DNA from: Bacteroidia bacterium
GTDB lineage: Bacteria > Bacteroidota > Bacteroidia > CAIKAF01
Reading direction: 5' to 3'
Length of the DNA: 51,805 nt
NCBI GenBank assembly: GCA_030427255.1
Contig: JAUHWY010000023.1
Span: 1-51,805, forward strand
The notes under the pieces were generated by a model. The model did not search any database and was not told the DNA's origin. It was given only the letters and a program-made list of their open reading frames with translations. A program made the position numbers and the translations under genes. Numbering within the stretch: position 1 is the stretch's first letter; the number at the start of each line of letters is the position of its first letter. Shown here piece by piece: positions 24,016 through 31,973 of this stretch.

Positions 24016-24549
24016 TCAACGCACCCGCTCAAGCACCGCCGATTGGGTGCTTAGGGGCCAAGAAGCCGTGATTTCCTCCCCTTCGGTTTCGCCTACAGGC
24101 TCCCAAAGGTCCGGATAAACCAAAATTTCCCAATGGGAGGTGTCGCCTTGGCATGTCCACTTTGAAATGAGCACTTGCTCCTTTACTTTAAAAATACTGG
24201 TAAGGGTTCTGTCCATTACCCGTGCCTGGAGTACAATGCCGTTGTTTTCGTCTACGTACCAATATCCCGGCCTTTCGTGGGGTTTAAGGGTGTAGGGGCG
24301 GCGCTCTATGTTGCCGTCGCCAAAATACACCAAGGTGTAGCTTAAGTAGCCTAAACTGTCCGGTGGATCAAGTCTTATGCTTAATTCAATCTGTTCTTTA
24401 CGTTCTTGACCTGCAAATATTTCCAGGTTTCCTGTCCATTCGCCAATGCAGGTTTCCGGAAAACTTTGACCGGTTCGGGTGGTGGTTTGGCCGTTAAGGT
24501 AAAGACCTGTACAAAGAAGAAAAAGAGTGCTTAGGCAAGAAAAACGCAT
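24016..24549 (-). CDS. small secreted protein of unknown function
   Basis: The 177-residue product begins MRFSCLSTLFLLCTGLYLNG, a signal peptide. The body is beta-rich with conserved-looking WTGNLEIF, GYLSYTLVYFGDG, GYWYVDENNGIV and WEILVYPDLW, reminiscent of small lipocalin/calycin-like domains, but this is pattern inference only. An alternative TTG start two codons earlier lies inside the TATCTTTG promoter box and is rejected. The box ends 3 nt before this ATG, another leaderless case. It is divergent from the glycine-rich protein gene across element E5. Confidence 0.75.
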   Translation of the reverse strand: MRFSCLSTLFLLCTGLYLNGQTTTRTGQSFPETCIGEWTGNLEIFAGQERKEQIELSIRLDPPDSLGYLSYTLVYFGDGNIERRPYTLKPHERPGYWYVDENNGIVLQARVMDRTLTSIFKVKEQVLISKWTCQGDTSHWEILVYPDLWEPVGETEGEEITASWPLSTQSAVLERVR

Positions 24550-24552
24550 AGT

Positions 24553-24560
24553 CAAAGATA
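24553..24560 (-). promoter_or_regulatory. -7 box TATCTTTG (minus strand)
   Basis: Exact TAnnTTTG, ending 3 nt before the ATG at 24549. Its position decides the start of that gene. Confidence 0.58.
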
Positions 24561-24600
24561 CAAAGCCGGGTAATTATTGAGAAGAGGGATGGAAAAGAAT

Positions 24601-24734
24601 GGCCCCCCGACCGGGAGTAGGGCCGCCCGAAGCCCAAAGCTATGCAGGGCGTGGCTGAGGATGCAAAGCTTTGCGGAGCAACCGGAAGCCCGCCCTGCAA
24701 GCTTTGGGCAAGGGAGCCCGAAACCAGGGGAGGA
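24601..24734. repeat. GC-rich hairpin element E5
   Basis: GCCCAAAGCTATGCAGGGCG (24632-24651) pairs with CGCCCTGCAAGCTTTGGGC (24691-24709) with one extra base. The centre GCAAAGCTTTGC (24663-24674) is a perfect palindrome. Its complement contains TCCGCAAAGCT, shared with E7 and nearly with E4. It lies between two divergent promoters, so it cannot be a shared terminator. Confidence 0.7.
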
Positions 24735-24779
24735 TAAGTTGCATGAACAGTACATGGAACAGGGCCCCATTTCCTATCC

Positions 24780-24810
24780 TTGTGGAAATAGAACCAATGG
24801 CGTAGTTTTG
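24780..24810 (+). promoter_or_regulatory. promoter with TTG and TAGTTTTG
   Basis: TTG at 24780-24782, 20 nt, then TAGTTTTG at 24803-24810: the full Bacteroidota consensus spacing. The ATG at 24822 lies 11 nt after the box. Confidence 0.65.
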
Positions 24811-24821
24811 AAAAAAAAAGC

Positions 24822-26066
24822 ATGCGTTTCCTATTCCTTGTTGTACTCTTGTCTTTGGTGTGTTCCCTGCCTGCGCAAACGGGTGGTGTGTTGATTGGGC
24901 ATCAAAATCAGCTGCCGGACCCCAATGCCATATTGGAATTGAGCGATACCGCCCGTGGTTTTTTGTTGCCACGCATCAATCAGGCCAACCGCAATGCCAT
25001 GCAGCAGGTGCCGGTGGGTTTGACCATTTACAATACCACCTCGGAATGTGTGGAGAGTTATTTTCCGGCCGGTTGGCGCACGCTCCGTTGCAATTGCACG
25101 CAGTTTCCTTCGACAACGTATCAGGCCCCGGCCACGATTTCGAATCAAACTCCGGCAAGTTTTTTGGCATTGCAATCGGGGACTTCAACGTTTCAATGGT
25201 TGTTTAGCAATGCCACGCCCCCTTCGTTTAGCGGGGCTAACCCAACGGTGCAATTCAATCAATTGGGTGCTCAAACGGTGACTTTAACGGTAACCGACTC
25301 CTCCGGATGCAGCGCCAGCCGAACCGATACGGTGCAAGTAGTGAGCTGCTTGGCCAACGACAGCATGACCTTTAATTTTACGGGCAGCATGCAAGCATTT
25401 GTGGTTCCGGCCATTTGCGGCAGCCACATTACGGTGAAGTGTTGGGGAGCCCAAGGAGGAAACGGTGGCCCTGTAGGGAATGGTCAGGGTGGACTTGGAG
25501 GCTATGCTCAGGCAGATGTGCCGGTGAGTCCCGGCGAAACCTTGTATGTGTATGTGGGCGGAAAAGGACAAGACTATATTTTATCGACTTCCACAGGCGG
25601 ATGGAACGGCGGCGGGGGAACCAATGCCAGTTCCGACGATAATAAGAGGCCCGGTGCCGGTGGCGGGGCTTCTGATGTGCGCAAGAACGGAACTACCCTA
25701 AACAACCGTGTGGTAGTGGCCGGTGGCGGCGGCGGTTCCGGCGGTTGGCAGCCCACTTCCGGAGGCAGTGGGGGCGGATCAAATGGGACGAACGGCCAGA
25801 ATACCTGGGGAAGTACCCCCGGCTTAGGCGGAACTCAAAGCAATGGAGGTTCAGGTGCTAATTCCGGCAGCTTTGGTCAAGGAGGCCGAGGTCAAGGCGG
25901 AAGCCATGGCGGCGGCGGCGGTGGCGGCGGCTGGTATGGCGGCGGCGGTGGTTCGGTAGATGCCGGCGGGGGCGGTTCAGGCTATGTGTCTGCTCCGGGA
26001 AATATAAATACGCAAATGAGCACCGGTGTTCGTTCGGGCAACGGCTTGGTCCGCATCGTTTGGTAG
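24822..26066 (+). CDS. secreted PKD / glycine-rich surface protein, paralogue 2
   Basis: The 414 residues share the layout of the protein at 2208: signal peptide (about 1-19), leader region LLPRINQANRNAMQQVPVG with CVESYF and CNC, one PKD domain (about 95-165, FQWLFSNATP, GAQTVTLTVTDSSGC), and a glycine-rich C-terminal domain (about 185-414) starting FNFTGSMQAFVVPAICGSH and WGAQGGNGG and ending GNGLVRIVW. It has one PKD domain fewer and no cysteines in the glycine-rich repeats. Repeated GGGGG and GSGGGS runs suggest polyglycine helices as in ALK-type Gly_rich domains. Surface structural or adhesive role inferred. Confidence 0.85.
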   Translation: MRFLFLVVLLSLVCSLPAQTGGVLIGHQNQLPDPNAILELSDTARGFLLPRINQANRNAMQQVPVGLTIYNTTSECVESYFPAGWRTLRCNCTQFPSTTYQAPATISNQTPASFLALQSGTSTFQWLFSNATPPSFSGANPTVQFNQLGAQTVTLTVTDSSGCSASRTDTVQVVSCLANDSMTFNFTGSMQAFVVPAICGSHITVKCWGAQGGNGGPVGNGQGGLGGYAQADVPVSPGETLYVYVGGKGQDYILSTSTGGWNGGGGTNASSDDNKRPGAGGGASDVRKNGTTLNNRVVVAGGGGGSGGWQPTSGGSGGGSNGTNGQNTWGSTPGLGGTQSNGGSGANSGSFGQGGRGQGGSHGGGGGGGGWYGGGGGSVDAGGGGSGYVSAPGNINTQMSTGVRSGNGLVRIVW

Positions 26067-26094
26067 ATTTCTTAGGACTTTTGGGTGGCCTGAG

Positions 26095-26102
26095 TACCTT
26101 TG
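26095..26102 (+). promoter_or_regulatory. -7 box TACCTTTG
   Basis: Exact TAnnTTTG, ending 5 nt before the ATG of an eight-codon leader ORF and 28 nt before the ClC gene start. Confidence 0.55.
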
Positions 26103-26107
26103 TGGCC

Positions 26108-26134
26108 ATGAACCATGAATCACAGGAGGAATGA
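26108..26134 (+). CDS. eight-codon leader ORF overlapping the ClC gene start
   Basis: ATG at 26108 opens MNHESQEE and a TGA stop that overlaps the next ATG as ATGA (26131-26134). The promoter box places the predicted mRNA start at or next to this ATG. Its last codons (CAGGAGGAA) also contain the only strong SD-like sequence seen here, AGGAGGA, directly abutting the ClC ATG. It may simply couple translation. Real expression is unproven. Confidence 0.4.
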   Translation: MNHESQEE

Positions 26135-27918
26135 CCCACCAGCGTTGGAAGCGAAGGCTCCTGTGGCACCGCTTTCCCTTGCGGTGGTTGCAAAGCCGCT
26201 TAGACAGGCAAAGCTTTTTGTTGTTGAGCGGTATTTTGGTTGGGCTTACAGCAGGTTTGGCGGCGGTGTTGCTTAAGACTGCGGTGCATTTTATCAACCG
26301 CTTTTTTATTGAGCAAAATCCCTTTGACTATCCCTCTTTTTTTCTTCCTTTTTTTCCCTTATTGGGCATTTTTGCTGCAGTGGCTTTGGTGCGTTGGGTG
26401 TACAAAGGCAAAGACGGCAAAGGCATAGCGCGGGTATTGCACGCCATTGCGCGCAAGTCGAGTATGATACCCGGTTCTCGCATGCATAGTCAATTGTTGA
26501 CCAGCTCAGTAACCGTGGGTTTAGGTGGCAGTTCCGGGTTGGAGGGGCCTATTGTGGTTACCGGAGCGGCCATTGGCTCAAATTTTGGAAGAGTTTACCA
26601 TGTTACCTACAAGGATAGAACGCTATTGCTGGCGGCAGGTGTGGCTGCGGGTATAGCGGCGGTATTTAACGCGCCCATTGCCGGGGTGATGTTTGCGATT
26701 GAAGTGGTGCTGTCGGGCATTGCTATTACCGAGTTTATTCCACTTATAGTAGCGGCGGTGTCCGGGGCCTTGTGCTCGCATATTATTTTGCGGGAGTCTA
26801 TCTTGTTTAATGTTCCGTTGTCTGAGACCTTTGATTATCGAAACGTTCCGTATTATGTACTTCTGGGCTTGTTTTGCGGTGCCGTTTCCTTGTACTACGC
26901 CTATGTGAATCGAGCGACAGAACGCCGATTGGAGCGTATAAAAAACCCTTGGTGGCGGGCTCTGGGTGCAGGAGTTGCTTTAGCGGCCCTTTGTTTTCTT
27001 TTTCCTCCTTTGTTTGGAGAGGGTTACCATTCCATAACCGAGTTGTTTACCGGTGAGGCGGAGGCTCTTTTAGAGGCCTATGAATTGCCACAAGCCTTTC
27101 CCATGGGCTGGAGTTTGCTGGTGCTGTCAGGGCTTATTGCCTTGTTCAAGGTGTGGGCCACCAGCCTAACCATTCACGGAGGAGGAAATGGTGGGAATTT
27201 TGCTCCTTCCTTGTTTACCGGAGGCTTTGTTGGTTTTTTCTTTGCGCGTCTGCTCAATCAGATTGGGCTTGCCAAATTGCCGGAAAATAGTTTTGTTTTG
27301 GTGGGCATGGCCGGAGTATTGGCGGGGGTAATGTTTGCGCCACTAACCGCGATTTTTCTTATTGCCGAATTGTCGGGTGGTTACGGTTTAATGATTCCGT
27401 TAATGATTGTGAGTGTAAGTGCTTATTTAATGGCACGTGCATACCGGCCTTATTCCATGGAGCTGTTGAGCATGGCACGCAAAGGGCAGATTTTTACCGG
27501 ACATAAGGACCAAGACTTGTTGCAACAAATGGAGTTGAAAGAGGTGCTGGAAACCGATGTAAGTATAGTGGCTCCGGAGGATTTGTTGGGTAGCATTGTT
27601 CAGGTAGTGCGCCAAAGCAGGCGAAATATTTTTGCGGTGGTGGATAAGGATGGGCGTTTGAAAGGAGTTATTTCTCTAGAGACCCTGAAATCTGTCATGT
27701 TCAATACCGAACAGTACGAGGTGTTAAAAGCAGCTCAGTTGATGGATGAACCGGCGGCTCGGATTCAATTACAAACGCCGGTTAAGGAGGTGGTTAAAAA
27801 GTTTGAAGAGACCCAGCAATGGAACTTGCCTGTGGAGCAAGGGGGGAAGTATGTTGGATTTGTGTCTAGGTCAACGGTGTTTACGGCGTATCGGAAAAAG
27901 TTGGTGAGGCTCAGTTAA
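26131..27918 (+). CDS. ClC-family chloride channel/transporter with CBS domains
   Basis: Membrane chloride channel or Cl-/H+ exchanger, 595 residues. About ten hydrophobic segments span 25-430. Selectivity motifs are visible: GSSGLEGPIV (with the gating glutamate in GxEGP), FNAPIAGVMFAIEVVL and GGNGGNFAPSLFTGG. The external gating Glu is kept, while the internal proton Glu position reads IEVV, so antiport or channel mode is undecided. A pair of CBS domains occupies about 455-590, as in many prokaryotic ClCs. No leader peptide signal; the start is set by the ATGA overlap with a leader ORF. It stands alone. Confidence 0.93.
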   Translation: MTHQRWKRRLLWHRFPLRWLQSRLDRQSFLLLSGILVGLTAGLAAVLLKTAVHFINRFFIEQNPFDYPSFFLPFFPLLGIFAAVALVRWVYKGKDGKGIARVLHAIARKSSMIPGSRMHSQLLTSSVTVGLGGSSGLEGPIVVTGAAIGSNFGRVYHVTYKDRTLLLAAGVAAGIAAVFNAPIAGVMFAIEVVLSGIAITEFIPLIVAAVSGALCSHIILRESILFNVPLSETFDYRNVPYYVLLGLFCGAVSLYYAYVNRATERRLERIKNPWWRALGAGVALAALCFLFPPLFGEGYHSITELFTGEAEALLEAYELPQAFPMGWSLLVLSGLIALFKVWATSLTIHGGGNGGNFAPSLFTGGFVGFFFARLLNQIGLAKLPENSFVLVGMAGVLAGVMFAPLTAIFLIAELSGGYGLMIPLMIVSVSAYLMARAYRPYSMELLSMARKGQIFTGHKDQDLLQQMELKEVLETDVSIVAPEDLLGSIVQVVRQSRRNIFAVVDKDGRLKGVISLETLKSVMFNTEQYEVLKAAQLMDEPAARIQLQTPVKEVVKKFEETQQWNLPVEQGGKYVGFVSRSTVFTAYRKKLVRLS

Positions 27919-27921
27919 TGG

Positions 27922-28012
27922 GAATGGTGAATGGTGAATGATGAATGGTGAATGGTGAATGATGAATGGTGAATGGTGAATGATGAATGGTGAATGGTGA
28001 ATGATGAATGAT
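27922..28012. repeat. heptamer tandem repeat GAATGGT/GAATGAT
   Basis: Thirteen tandem 7-bp units, arranged mainly as a 21-bp triplet GAATGGT GAATGGT GAATGAT repeated four times, beginning just after the ClC stop. Apparent protein repeats in this stretch on the other strand are an artefact of the tandem array. Confidence 0.9.
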
Positions 28013-28140
28013 GAAGTAAAGACGGGATGCCTCCCGTCTCACAATGATGAAGTAAAGACGGGATGCCTCCCGCCTCACAATGATAAGGTAAAGACAGAGT
28101 ACTCCCGACTCTCAATGATGCGGTAAAGGCAGGCTTGTAT
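28010..28140. repeat. 36-bp tandem hairpin repeat
   Basis: Copies at 28010-28045, 28046-28081 and a decayed one at 28082-28116, plus a partial fourth. Each good copy contains GACGGGA-TGCC-TCCCGTC. The first two differ by one base. The form resembles the AGACGCGATGCATCGCGTCT palindromes spread through many Bacteroidota and cyanobacterial genomes. Confidence 0.8.
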
Positions 28141-28202
28141 ATATCCCATGAAAGCACGTATTTTGCAGGGCGTCTGTATTGGCGCAAATTAAACCATTTG
28201 GT

Positions 28203-29264
28203 ATGCTTTCGAACGGGTTCATTAGCATTGACGACCCAACCTACGTTAAAAAAGACAGGCTCAATAGTTTTGAGCGATTGATGGAGCCTTACATTAACGA
28301 TGTAAGGGATTTTCCATTTTTAAAGCTTAGCTTTTTGTTGTTGCTTATTTTTCCTCCTATGGCCATTTGGCTGTATTTGGATTTTTCTTGGTGGGTAGCA
28401 GCTGTTTACTTGTTTTTGAACTGGGCCGTGTTTTTGGGACCTTTTATTTTAATGCTCCATAATACCTCTCACCGCAGCTTGTTTAAAAATAAATACAAGC
28501 GATTCAATAATCTAATTCCTTGGTTTATTGGACCATTTTTTGGAGAGACTCCGGAGACCTATTTTGGGCACCACATCGCCATGCATCATCCCGAGAATAA
28601 CCTCGAGTCGGACTTAAGCACCACTATGAAATACCGTAGGGACAGTGTCCGTGGTTTTTTAATCTATTTTTCTGAGTTCTTTTTTATTGGACTGATTGAG
28701 TTGGTACACTATTTACACGGGAAAAAGCGTACCCCAATTATGAAGCGCGTTATCGTTGGTGAGCTGTCGTTTCTTGCCTTAGGTGTTGCGCTTTCGTTCC
28801 TAAATTGGGAGGCAACTTTGGTGGTGTTTTGGCTGCCCTTGTTTTTTAGTCGCCTGATGATGATGGCCGGTAACTGGGCTCAACATGCTTTTGTAGATGC
28901 GGAAACACCCGACAATTGTTACCGCAATAGCTTAACCTGCATCAACTCGCCTTACAACAAAAAGTGCTTTAACGATGGGTACCATATTGGTCACCATGTG
29001 CGCAGCAGCCGTCATTGGACCCAAATGCCCGAAGATTTTTTGAATAATGTAGATCGTTATGCCCGTGAAGAGGCCATTGTTTTTAGAAAAGTCGACTTCA
29101 CTACGGTTTGGTTTTTGTTGATGTGTAAGCAATACAAAGTGCTGGCTAGGCATTATGTGCAACTGAATCCGGAACAGCCCAAAAGTGAAGAAGAAATCAT
29201 TCGCTTGCTTAAGCAACGTACCCGCAAGATTGTGGATAGGGCTTATGTTGTTCAAGTAGTTTGA
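28203..29264 (+). CDS. membrane fatty acid desaturase family protein
   Basis: Di-iron desaturase/hydroxylase of membrane lipids, 353 residues. Histidine boxes are seen in order: HNTSHRS, then HHIAMHHPENN, then YHIGHHVRSSRH near 270. Four to five hydrophobic stretches (LLLLIFPPMAIWLYLDF, WVAAVYLFLNWAVFLGPF, FLALGVALSFL) fit the family topology. ATG 28203 was chosen; a TTG at 28179 in frame would add eight residues and cannot be excluded. It follows repeat arrays and stands alone. Substrate (acyl lipid or carotenoid-type) is not resolvable by eye. Confidence 0.85.
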   Translation: MLSNGFISIDDPTYVKKDRLNSFERLMEPYINDVRDFPFLKLSFLLLLIFPPMAIWLYLDFSWWVAAVYLFLNWAVFLGPFILMLHNTSHRSLFKNKYKRFNNLIPWFIGPFFGETPETYFGHHIAMHHPENNLESDLSTTMKYRRDSVRGFLIYFSEFFFIGLIELVHYLHGKKRTPIMKRVIVGELSFLALGVALSFLNWEATLVVFWLPLFFSRLMMMAGNWAQHAFVDAETPDNCYRNSLTCINSPYNKKCFNDGYHIGHHVRSSRHWTQMPEDFLNNVDRYAREEAIVFRKVDFTTVWFLLMCKQYKVLARHYVQLNPEQPKSEEEIIRLLKQRTRKIVDRAYVVQVV

Positions 29265-29332
29265 CAGCTGCGTAACGAACGATACAATAAAGAAGTGCTC
29301 TTCCTTTCTTTGAATAGCGAGGGCGGTTTTGT

Positions 29333-31699
29333 TTAGGTTTTGTTGCTTGCGACCTCTGTGTTAGGAGTTAGAGGGAATTTCACCCAAAAGGTAGCGCCCT
29401 CGTTTGGCTTGCTTTTTACTCCGATTTCACCACCCATGGCTTCTACTTGATTTCTAGTTAAAAACAAGCCTATGCCTTTGGCATCCTGCACTCGATGGAA
29501 GGTTTGGTACATATTAAAAAGGCGATCGCCATAACGCGTTAAGTCAATCCCTAAGCCGCGGTCACGAACCTTGAGCAAATGGTGGTCGGACTTGGTCTCC
29601 CAAAAAACATCTACTACAGGAGGGTCTCCCGGTTTGTGGTATTTTAAAGCATTGGAGATTAGATTAAATACGATGCTTTCAAAATAGGCGGGTACGGCGT
29701 ATACCGAGGCATTGGCTGCAATATGGAATTGCAATTCAGCTTGGCTGTTTTTTATTTTTTGACTCAAAGGCTGCAAGGCCTTTTCTATGGTTTCGGTGAC
29801 ATTGAGAGAAACATAAGAAGTGCTCAGTTCGCTGTTTAGTGAGATTACATCATTCAAGTGCATGATGGTTTCATCGAGCTGGGTGCTGCTTTTCTTAAGC
29901 ATGGTCTTGAACTGCTCTTGGTCTTCGGGTGAGGAGCTGGTGTCGAGCAGTTCAACCAAAGAGCTAATGTTGGCGGCATGACTTCGAATGTTGTGGGAAA
30001 CGATGTAGGCGAAATTTTGCAAACGCTTGTTTTGATCAGAGCTTAAATCCACCAGCCTTTGCAGGGAAGCTTGTTTTTCCATGAGCTCGTCTAGTGGGTG
30101 GAGCACCACAATGCTTTGGTAATGCTTCGCATTTTGAGTGATTGGGGTTATTTGCACATTAAACCAGCAGGGTTTTCCGCTGGCATGATATAAAATGGTG
30201 GTTGTTTGAAGTGCTTTTCCATGTTCAAGACACTCCTGAAAAAGTTCCAGACTTTCTTGATCCGAATCGGGCCCCGAGGCCAAGTCAAAAAAGTAAAAAC
30301 CGCGCATGCTTTCGGGGGCATAACCAAGCAGTCTCTCCAGCGCTAAGTTGGCCCAGTCCATTTTTCCGTTGGGTTGGCAGGTCAATATTATGTCCGAGGT
30401 TTTTTCGGCCACCAAAGCTAAGCGGCTAAGCGTATTTGCAGTTTCGTGCTCGGAGGTGACGTCGTAAAAGAGTCCTGCATAAAGCAAATCGCCGTTAGGG
30501 AGTACTTCGGGGCGTGATCTGGAACGATGCCACCTTATTTCCCCATTTTTATTTCGAATGCGGTAGCTGTGGTCAAACAGCGCACGTTCTCGGTAAGAGG
30601 CCTGGATTTTGCGGGTAAATTCAGGAATATCTTGAGAAAGAACAATGGAAAACAATTCGCTGGCATCACGAAAAAGGCCGTTAGGGGTTAGGTTGATGTT
30701 CAGGCTTTTCCATTCTTCACTTAAAAAGTCAAAAGAGAACCATCCGGCCTTGGTAATGCGCAGCTCATAAACGACTCCCGGAATGTTTTGGGTAATGCGC
30801 AAAAGTTGCTCCCTACTAGATTTTAAAAGCGATTGGGAACGCACGCGCTCGGTTACCTCCTGCTGAATGCCAAAGTGGCCTGTTATGCGCCCTTGGTCGT
30901 CGTACAAAACCACATAGTCGCCTTCAAAAAAGATTTCTTTGCCGTCTACGGTGCGCTCGTTGGTTTCTACTTTTAACCTGCCCTTGTCAAAAAGTTGGCG
31001 CCACAGGTCTCTTGCACCTTTAGGGTCGTGCGGAAAAAAGTCGAGGGGTTTGAATCCGATAAAGTCCTCTCGTTGGGCATTGTATTGGTCCAGCATGGCT
31101 TGATTGATTTCGGTTACCTGCTGGTGTTCCATTACATAATCTAAGAGTGCTTCTTTGTCTTGCTTTTCGTCCCACTGAATGGGGGAGTCTAGCATCATAA
31201 AAAAAGCGCCGTATAGGGAGTTGTTGAAAAAGAGACTAAACAGCTGAAACTTATTGAGCTGGGTTTCGGGTTGCAATTCTGGGCCTACCCAAAGTCCGGA
31301 GGAGGAGAGGTGGACTCCGGAAAGGACTTTGGTATTGTTTATTGGGTTGAGCACGGCTTTTCCTTTGCAGTGTACCGCCACGGTGTGCCCATTTTTGTGC
31401 AAATAGCGCACGGTATGTTCAAAAGGCTCTTGGTTTTTTAAGTAGGCATTAAACCTTTTTTTGCTGAGGGACCGGTCGTCGGGGTGCAACAGGTCCCACA
31501 TCTGCACGTTTAGGTTTTGGAACTCCTCGGGTTGGTAGCCCAATTGACGGGCCAAGGGTTCGCTGATCCACTGCATGCCCTCCTTTCCCTCTTCCAATAG
31601 CCAAAATGCATTGGAAGGACTGCCCTCCCAAAGCGCTGCCAGCTCCGGGTACGTATGCTTAAACTGCCTAAGCAGCGAATTGTCTGATACAATTGGCAT
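29333..31699 (-). CDS. multi-PAS sensor histidine kinase, soluble
   Basis: The 788 residues lack membrane segments. There are about four PAS/PAC regions (for example QLGYQPEEF with HPDDRSL; GHFGIQQEVTER; HSYRIRNKNGEIRWHRSRS; LLGYAPESMRGF), then a HisKA-like dimerisation region with phospho-acceptor motif IVSHNIRSH and a HATPase domain (NLISNALKYH, VRDRGLGID, GIGLFLTRNQVEAMGG). It should sense an intracellular signal. No response regulator is adjacent; an AraC-type regulator lies divergently across 274 bp. A TACATTTG box on the minus strand ends one base before the ATG, tighter than at other genes. Confidence 0.9.
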   Translation of the reverse strand: MPIVSDNSLLRQFKHTYPELAALWEGSPSNAFWLLEEGKEGMQWISEPLARQLGYQPEEFQNLNVQMWDLLHPDDRSLSKKRFNAYLKNQEPFEHTVRYLHKNGHTVAVHCKGKAVLNPINNTKVLSGVHLSSSGLWVGPELQPETQLNKFQLFSLFFNNSLYGAFFMMLDSPIQWDEKQDKEALLDYVMEHQQVTEINQAMLDQYNAQREDFIGFKPLDFFPHDPKGARDLWRQLFDKGRLKVETNERTVDGKEIFFEGDYVVLYDDQGRITGHFGIQQEVTERVRSQSLLKSSREQLLRITQNIPGVVYELRITKAGWFSFDFLSEEWKSLNINLTPNGLFRDASELFSIVLSQDIPEFTRKIQASYRERALFDHSYRIRNKNGEIRWHRSRSRPEVLPNGDLLYAGLFYDVTSEHETANTLSRLALVAEKTSDIILTCQPNGKMDWANLALERLLGYAPESMRGFYFFDLASGPDSDQESLELFQECLEHGKALQTTTILYHASGKPCWFNVQITPITQNAKHYQSIVVLHPLDELMEKQASLQRLVDLSSDQNKRLQNFAYIVSHNIRSHAANISSLVELLDTSSSPEDQEQFKTMLKKSSTQLDETIMHLNDVISLNSELSTSYVSLNVTETIEKALQPLSQKIKNSQAELQFHIAANASVYAVPAYFESIVFNLISNALKYHKPGDPPVVDVFWETKSDHHLLKVRDRGLGIDLTRYGDRLFNMYQTFHRVQDAKGIGLFLTRNQVEAMGGEIGVKSKPNEGATFWVKFPLTPNTEVASNKT

Positions 31700-31700
31700 G

Positions 31701-31708
31701 CAAATGTA
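31701..31708 (-). promoter_or_regulatory. -7 box TACATTTG (minus strand)
   Basis: Exact TAnnTTTG but only one base from the kinase ATG at 31699. Transcription from it might begin inside the annotated ORF. Confidence 0.35.
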
Positions 31709-31721
31709 TTATTGCTCATGT

Positions 31722-31740
31722 AAAAGCCTATTCGGCTTTA
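31722..31740. repeat. short hairpin in divergent intergenic region
   Basis: TAAAAGCC, loop TATTC, GGCTTTA, between the PAS kinase and the AraC gene. Possible operator or attenuator; nothing else supports a role. Confidence 0.3.
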
Positions 31741-31927
31741 TAGTTTCCCAAAGACTAAGTAAGGATATTTTTTTGACTTTGGTATAGAAGGGATAGAAAT
31801 CGTTCACTTTGCTAAACTTTTCGGGAAAACGACCTTCCAAAAAATGGAAAATGCCTCCTGTTTTTGGAATTTTGTACATGTTCTGGAAAAAGCTAATGGG
31901 GCCTATGGAAAGATAGAATGGAGTATT

Positions 31928-31935
31928 TACATTTG
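31928..31935 (+). promoter_or_regulatory. -7 box TACATTTG
   Basis: Exact TAnnTTTG, 38 nt before the AraC-type gene ATG. Confidence 0.55.
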
Positions 31936-31973
31936 AATCTCCCCTATGGATACCAACCTTTAAGAACTACCTT

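Noticed and set aside
27915-28187. ORF with FTIHHSS repeats
   Set aside because: It is the reverse translation of the heptamer array.
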